This document shows, piece after piece, positions 59,728-64,000 of a stretch of 64,000 nucleotides of DNA (positions are counted from its first letter, which is position 1; each line of letters starts with the position of its first letter). Under the pieces are notes generated by a model. That model ran no database searches, had not been told where the DNA came from, and saw only the letters and a list, made by a program, of their open reading frames with translations. The translations under genes were made by a program, and so were the position numbers. This stretch comes from Myxococcales bacterium (lineage in GTDB: Bacteria; Myxococcota; UBA727; JABDBI01), in contig JAHFEF010000001.1 in assembly GCA_023248545.1 (NCBI GenBank), positions 1 through 64,000 on the forward strand, read 5' to 3'.

Positions 59728-60280
59728 AGAAAAACCAAGTAATCACAGCGAGGCCTATGAGGATTAAGACACTTTTCCCATAGGCCTCGAGTATTTTGAG
59801 CAGTTTTTCTAAACTGTCGCTGAATACATAGCCAAGGCCAATCAAAACGGCGTTCCATAAAATTGCCGACACAGTTCCCCAGATTAAAATTGGCTTGAGG
59901 GGCATTTTGATGAGCCCGGCGCCAATCATGAAGGCGCCGCGTAAACCAGGCACGAAGCGATTGGTGATCAACAGCCAAACGCCCCAACGCGCATAGCTTT
60001 TCTCGAGTCGATCCAAATAATCTGGCTTAATCACGCGTCGCAGTCCGAGGCCATGATGCCCCAATGCCCAAGCGATCACACAGCCACTGACGGAGCCCAG
60101 AGTCAGAACGGTGAAAGTTAGCATGGGAGGAAGTGCACCCTGTGCCACAAAAAAACCGCCTGCAACGAGCAGCGTGTCGCCGGGAAATGGTGGAAAAATA
60201 TATTCTATCCAGCCAGCCACAAAAAGCAGCGGCATGGAGAGCCATAAAGGCAAAGACTCAACGAGGTGAACTAAATCCAT
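59645..60280 (-). CDS. DedA-family membrane protein
   Basis: 211 residues. EYIFPPFPGDTLLVAGGFF, ITNRFVPGLRGAFMIGAGLI (FxxxG-R-P-x-R type), WNAVLIGLGYVFSD and helices typical of DedA/SNARE-associated proteins, implicated in undecaprenyl-phosphate or phosphatidylethanolamine flipping. The basic, soluble C-terminal tail (about 190-211) is encoded opposite the ssb 3' end. Its start overlaps the end of glpK by 23 bases. Confidence 0.9.
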   Translation of the reverse strand: MDLVHLVESLPLWLSMPLLFVAGWIEYIFPPFPGDTLLVAGGFFVAQGALPPMLTFTVLTLGSVSGCVIAWALGHHGLGLRRVIKPDYLDRLEKSYARWGVWLLITNRFVPGLRGAFMIGAGLIKMPLKPILIWGTVSAILWNAVLIGLGYVFSDSLEKLLKILEAYGKSVLILIGLAVITWFFFRMGRLRSYSRSKDQNQPSEPGKHPQL

Positions 60281-61721
60281 GGATCACACGATGCCATTTT
60301 TGCTGGAGCTTGTCGCGTTCTTCCTCGGACATGAGGGGCCTAAACACAGTCGATTGCTCGGATAATTGGTTCACGGCGTTGGTATTTGTAAAAACACCCG
60401 TGGCCAGGCCCGCCAGTACCAAGGCTCCTAACGCAGTCGTGTCTAAACAAGGCGAACGCAAACAGGCAACTTGAGACAAATCAGCCTGCAACTGGATCAG
60501 TAAATTATTGGAGGCTGCACCGCCGTCGACCTTGAGTAATTTGAGCGCACCGGTGTCTTCTTTCATGGCCGCCAACATGTCTTGGTTTAACAACGCGATG
60601 CCTTCCAAAACGGCCCGTGCAAAATGGGCCTTGTTGGTATCTCGGGTGATGCCATAAAATAATCCCCGGGCCTCGGGGTTCCAATAGGGTGCACCGAGGC
60701 CTGAGAGCGCTGGCACAAAGACTAACTCAGCGCTGTTTGGAACCTGCTGGGCCAAGTGTTCTATTTCGCTGGCTTTTGAGATTAAACCCAAACCATCTTT
60801 GAACCACTGAATCGCTGCACCAGCAATAAATGCTGAGGCTTCAAGGCAATAAGTAGTCTGGATTTTTGTTTTTAGGGCCACAGAACTTAATAAGCCATGC
60901 TTGGAGAGAACGGGTTTATCGCCAGTATGTAGCAAAATAAAGCAGCCGGTACCGTAAGTTGCTTTGGCTTCGCCCTTTGCGATACACCCCAAACCAAATA
61001 ACGCCGCTTGTTGGTCGCCGACGAGGCTGGCAATGGGAATGCCGTCGGGCAAAAAATCTAGATTTTGGGTGTGGCCATATATCTCTGAGCTGGTGCGAAT
61101 TTCTGGCAAGCAGTTTTTCGGAACGCCTAAAATATCTAATAATTCCGGATCCCAAGCACAGCTTTGCAAATCCATCATGAGGGTTCTGGATGCATTGGTG
61201 GCGTCGGTGGCATGCACAGCGCCGTGTGTCATGCGATAGAGCAGCCAGGAATCCACTGTGCCAAAGAGGAATTTTTTGAGTTCGGGATATTGTCTAAATA
61301 ACCAGGTGAGTTTGGTGCCAGAAAAGTAGGGGTCTAATAACAAACCTGTTTTGCTGCGAAATAAATCTTCAAAGCCTCTGTTTTTTAATTCTGCACAGAT
61401 ATCTGTGCTCCGCCGACATTGCCAGACGATCAAGTTATGTTTGAGGGTGCCTTGGGTGTCAAAGATGGCTGTGGTTTCACGTTGGTTTGTAATTCCAATG
61501 GCGGCGATTTGATGGGGTTTGACAGAGCAATTCTCAAAGCATTGCAAAACAGATTGACGCACAGAGTTCCAGATATCGTCGCCCTTGTGTTCTACCCAGC
61601 CAGGTTTTGGGAAAACCTGTGGAAATGGAATGTTGCTCTTACTGATGATTTTGAGATTTTCATCGGCAATCAACGCTGTGGTTCCCGTCGTGCCCTGGTC
61701 AATGCTTAAAACAAATTGCAT
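60258..61721 (-). CDS. glpK: glycerol kinase
   Basis: 487 residues. MQFVLSIDQGTTGTTALIAD (phosphate loop), IGITNQRETTAIFD, IVWQCRRST, VDSWLLYRMTHG, TDATNASRTLM, GDQQAALFGLGCI, TYGTGCFILLHTG and LKVDGGAASNNLLIQLQADL. FGGY-family kinase making glycerol 3-phosphate. No glpF/glpD adjacent. Downstream dedA overlaps it. Confidence 0.96.
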   Translation of the reverse strand: MQFVLSIDQGTTGTTALIADENLKIISKSNIPFPQVFPKPGWVEHKGDDIWNSVRQSVLQCFENCSVKPHQIAAIGITNQRETTAIFDTQGTLKHNLIVWQCRRSTDICAELKNRGFEDLFRSKTGLLLDPYFSGTKLTWLFRQYPELKKFLFGTVDSWLLYRMTHGAVHATDATNASRTLMMDLQSCAWDPELLDILGVPKNCLPEIRTSSEIYGHTQNLDFLPDGIPIASLVGDQQAALFGLGCIAKGEAKATYGTGCFILLHTGDKPVLSKHGLLSSVALKTKIQTTYCLEASAFIAGAAIQWFKDGLGLISKASEIEHLAQQVPNSAELVFVPALSGLGAPYWNPEARGLFYGITRDTNKAHFARAVLEGIALLNQDMLAAMKEDTGALKLLKVDGGAASNNLLIQLQADLSQVACLRSPCLDTTALGALVLAGLATGVFTNTNAVNQLSEQSTVFRPLMSEEERDKLQQKWHRVIHGFSSPR

Positions 61722-61762
61722 GGGACCAAACTTGTGGCATAAGCATGGGAGAGGTTCAAGTC

Positions 61763-62764
61763 ATGTCATATGCAGTTACGTTGATCCCTGGGGATGGTAT
61801 CGGTGAAGAAATCACACAAGCGATGCAGCAGGTTGTGGAAGCCTCTGGCGTAAAAATTAATTGGGATGTTCAGTCGGCGGGTCTCAAAGCCGTTCAAACG
61901 CTGGGCAGTGCTTTGCCCGAGGCAACGCTTAGTTCGATCCGAAAAAATCAGGTGGCATTAAAGGGCCCTACGACGACGCCTGTGGGGACGGGTCACAAAA
62001 GCGCCAATGTGTTATTGAGACAATCTTTGGATTTATATGCCGCTGTGAGACCGGTTAAAAGTGTTCCAGGGATTCAGACACGGTTCGATCATGTGGACTT
62101 AATCTTGGTGCGAGAAAATACCGAAGGTTTATATACGGGCCTAGAAGTTCAAGTCACGCCCGACACCGTGGTTTCACTCAAAGTCGTGACCGAAAAAGCC
62201 AGTACTCGGATTGCTCGGTTTGCCCTAGAACTGTGTGAAAAGCAAAAACGCAAAAAAATAACCATTGGTCACAAAGCGAATATTATTAAACTCGGCGACG
62301 GGCTGTTTTTACGCATGGCTTATGAGCAGGCTCAAAAATATGCTCAGGTTCAGACCGAAGACTGCATTGTCGACGCGCTGTGCATGAAATTAGTCATGAA
62401 CCCCGAGCGTTTTGACGTTTTGTTGCTTGAAAATCTCTATGGCGATATTTTGTCTGACTTGTGCGCTGGCTTGGTCGGTGGCCTGGGCCTCGTACCCGGT
62501 GCGAACTTTGGAGACAAAGAAGCGGTATTTGAAGCAGTTCATGGATCGGCGCCGGATATCGCGGGGCAAAATAAAGCCAATCCCACAGCGTTGATAAAAA
62601 GTGCCGCGATGATGCTCGAATATCTCGGCGAAAAATCAGCGGCGGAAAATATAGAAAACGCTGTGAATAAGGCTTTAAGTCACGTGGCGTCGCGAACGGC
62701 TGATTTAGGCGGTGCGGCCACCACGGAAATATTTACGCATGCTGTGATTAAAGCACTCGCCTAA
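61763..62764 (+). CDS. NAD-dependent isocitrate dehydrogenase
   Basis: 333 residues from the ATG at 61763, chosen because GGAGAGG lies 8 bases upstream. VTLIPGDGIGEEITQAM, LDLYAAVRPVKSVPG, LILVRENTEGLYTGLE, LLLENLYGDILSDLCAGLVG and EAVHGSAPDIAGQNKANPTA. The short form and the HGSAPDIAG-x-N-x-A-N-P pattern fit the NAD-type isocitrate/homoisocitrate dehydrogenase branch rather than isopropylmalate dehydrogenase (no leu genes nearby). Divergent from glpK. Confidence 0.88.
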   Translation: MSYAVTLIPGDGIGEEITQAMQQVVEASGVKINWDVQSAGLKAVQTLGSALPEATLSSIRKNQVALKGPTTTPVGTGHKSANVLLRQSLDLYAAVRPVKSVPGIQTRFDHVDLILVRENTEGLYTGLEVQVTPDTVVSLKVVTEKASTRIARFALELCEKQKRKKITIGHKANIIKLGDGLFLRMAYEQAQKYAQVQTEDCIVDALCMKLVMNPERFDVLLLENLYGDILSDLCAGLVGGLGLVPGANFGDKEAVFEAVHGSAPDIAGQNKANPTALIKSAAMMLEYLGEKSAAENIENAVNKALSHVASRTADLGGAATTEIFTHAVIKALA

Positions 62765-62781
62765 TGGGTTAATAGGGGTGC

Positions 62782-63468
62782 ATGCTCGAAACGACTCAGA
62801 CACAGGCGATCTTTTCCAGACCGGCTTTGTTATTGGATGGTGTTCGTCATGAATTGCCAGTGGGTTTGTTTCGGGTGGGTCGAGATTCGCAAAACCATTT
62901 GGTTCTAGATGATTCGAGTTTGAGCCGAACGCATTTTGTGATCGATGTCTATGCCTATCAAGCGCAGTTAATAGACGTTGGTTCGGCCAATGGGACCTAT
63001 GTGAATAAGAAGCGCGTTCACAGTGCTTGGCTCAAAGATGGCGATCGGATTCGAGTTGGGGATCATGTGCTGGTATTTTCGGCGCCAGGATTTATAGCGA
63101 CCGAGGAGAACTTAGACCGAGCAGAACCCACGCGTGCGTCTGTGCCCTGGTTGCCAATGTTAGCCCTGCTGGTGGCCTCAGCCAGCTTGTTTATGCAGCT
63201 GGTGAATCGAGATCGACAAATGGGGCAGGATCAGGAACTTAAACGCATGTGGGCCGTCATGGCTGAGCCACCCAAAGTACCGGTTCAAGTCCCGACGGAA
63301 AAACCTGATCGGCCTGATAAAAAGTGGGAGAGAGCACTCTTGGATTATAAATCTGGCAGTGAAGACGAGGCCTGCGAGAATATCAAAGCGCTGATCCCAG
63401 AGCTCCACCCCAAAGATTTACTTAAAGCCAAAGCTAAGTCTTTTTTCGAAAGAAAGTGCGTTTTGTGA
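62782..63468 (+). CDS. FHA-domain membrane protein
   Basis: 228 residues. FHA domain about 18-100: LFRVGRDSQNHLVLDDSSLS (Gly-Arg, Ser), RTHFVIDV (His), DVGSANGTYVNKKRVHSAWL (Asn-Gly) and DGDRIRVGDHVLVFS, which binds phosphothreonine. One transmembrane helix (WLPMLALLVASASLFMQLV), then a Pro/Lys-rich linker and a helical C-terminus outside. Likely a phospho-signalling adaptor; no Ser/Thr kinase gene is in the window. Confidence 0.88.
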   Translation: MLETTQTQAIFSRPALLLDGVRHELPVGLFRVGRDSQNHLVLDDSSLSRTHFVIDVYAYQAQLIDVGSANGTYVNKKRVHSAWLKDGDRIRVGDHVLVFSAPGFIATEENLDRAEPTRASVPWLPMLALLVASASLFMQLVNRDRQMGQDQELKRMWAVMAEPPKVPVQVPTEKPDRPDKKWERALLDYKSGSEDEACENIKALIPELHPKDLLKAKAKSFFERKCVL

Positions 63469-63862
63469 GTAATCGGTCCAGCGACAATAATCCAGCACCA
63501 TAGACGATGAGCCAGACCAACAAGACAATATATAAGTATTCAGACAGGCCCGTGAGCGCCGAAAAATCTGACACCTTGTCGAACAGAGCGGTTCGAATCG
63601 CGACGGCCATGATGACCATTAATGGGATGCTGGCCCAGCGGGTGAACAGCCCCAGAAGAATTAAAATGCCGCAACCAAATTCGAAACTGGCGACCACCGG
63701 TGCTTGGATGTGAGCAAATGGAATCCCCAGGGAGTCGAAGTACTCCGTGACTTTCTCGATGTGGTGCAGCTTGCCCCAGCCACTTTCAACAAACACCATG
63801 GCCAGTGTGAGTCGAGTCAGAAGAGCCGGAAGAAAATTCAGTTTGGACAGAGACAATTGCAT
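63434..63862 (-). CDS. DoxX-family membrane protein
   Basis: 142 residues from the ATG at 63862 (a TTG at 63892 gives 10 more). LLTRLTLAMVFVESGWGKLH, FEFGCGILILLGLFTRWASI and LYIVLLVWLIVYGAGLLSLD: four helices and GLFTRWASIPLMV, as in the copy at 39.9 kb. The last 35 bases overlap the FHA gene end. Confidence 0.85.
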   Translation of the reverse strand: MQLSLSKLNFLPALLTRLTLAMVFVESGWGKLHHIEKVTEYFDSLGIPFAHIQAPVVASFEFGCGILILLGLFTRWASIPLMVIMAVAIRTALFDKVSDFSALTGLSEYLYIVLLVWLIVYGAGLLSLDRLLTKRTFFRKKT

Positions 63863-63892
63863 AAGATACGCTATAGACCACCTTGAAACCAA

Positions 63893-64000
63893 TTAGCAAT
63901 CCTCAGGGCCATTTTTGTATAAGGCGGGTATCTGAGGGGCATATCCACGCGGGTGCTTCGTGAAAAAACAGGTTTTGCGTGGCTGAACCGCTCGAAGCCC
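63893..64000 (-). CDS. partial open frame at window edge
   Basis: A reverse-strand frame is open from the window end to a TAA at 63893-63895, giving about 35 residues that end GYAPQIPALYKNGPEDC. It could be the C-terminus of a gene outside the window. Too short to identify, and may be chance. Confidence 0.3.
   Translation of the reverse strand, partial: GLRAVQPRKTCFFTKHPRGYAPQIPALYKNGPEDC

Overview
The window reads as chromosomal DNA of a Gram-negative bacterium. Evidence is BamD, an Omp85-type barrel protein, Lgt, many lipoprotein and Sec signal peptides, and a three-helix SecE. Several proteins (fused-subunit 2-oxoacid dehydrogenase, single-Cys DksA, DUF3078-like barrel, TMEM175 channel, numerous small secreted proteins of unknown family) suggest a deltaproteobacterial or Bdellovibrionota-like lineage. 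That placement is inference only. No rRNA and no CRISPR array are visible. RNA genes are one tRNA-Leu(CAA) and tmRNA.

Layout. 0-3.8 kb: alanine dehydrogenase (cut by the window edge), yacG overlapping an A-type Fe-S carrier gene, a yefM-yoeB module, a proline-rich membrane protein and a vapBC-like module. 3.8-10.5 kb: smc, then secE-nusG-rplKAJL with an L10 leader; rpoBC does not follow rplL. 10.5-15.1 kb: a secreted histidine phosphatase, a DUF559 nuclease gene between inverted G-rich repeats, a polysaccharide deacetylase, rsmD and an Uma2 protein. 15-22.5 kb: mfd, PAP2, gpmA, clpP-clpX. 22.5-32.8 kb: fused E1 dehydrogenase, rmuC, tRNA-Leu, xseA-xseB-ispA (ispA short at its 3' end), an exported AAA+ protein, murI-bamD, ssrA and a TMEM175 channel. 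32.9-42.7 kb: a 1,260-residue lipoprotein with a Pro/Gly/Phe repeat tract, a LOG-family protein, a beta-CASP RNase-like enzyme, DoxX, lgt, dus and dksA. 42.8-50.7 kb: accessory island with two toxin-antitoxin modules, an exact 22-bp direct repeat around brnTA, a polymorphic-toxin-like secreted protein with a putative immunity gene, and a divergent AT-rich operon of four exported proteins that includes a Hint-domain protein and a divergent subtilisin-like lipoprotein. 50.8-64 kb: a large phospholipase-D-type protein, enoyl-CoA hydratase, ahcY, envelope proteins, ssb, dedA, glpK, an NAD-type isocitrate dehydrogenase, an FHA protein and DoxX.

Two themes stand out. First, palindromic GC-rich repeat elements lie both between genes and in frame inside conserved genes (mfd, murI, the E1 fusion, enoyl-CoA hydratase). 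They add short peptides to otherwise ordinary enzymes, much like Rickettsia palindromic elements. Second, genes are packed very tightly, with many ATGA couplings, convergent 3' overlaps and a bamD reading frame that runs 42 bases into the tmRNA gene. The best candidate for an undescribed system is the 44.1-50.7 kb island of exported proteins. Its assignment as a secretion, toxin or processing system is inference from domains and gene order.
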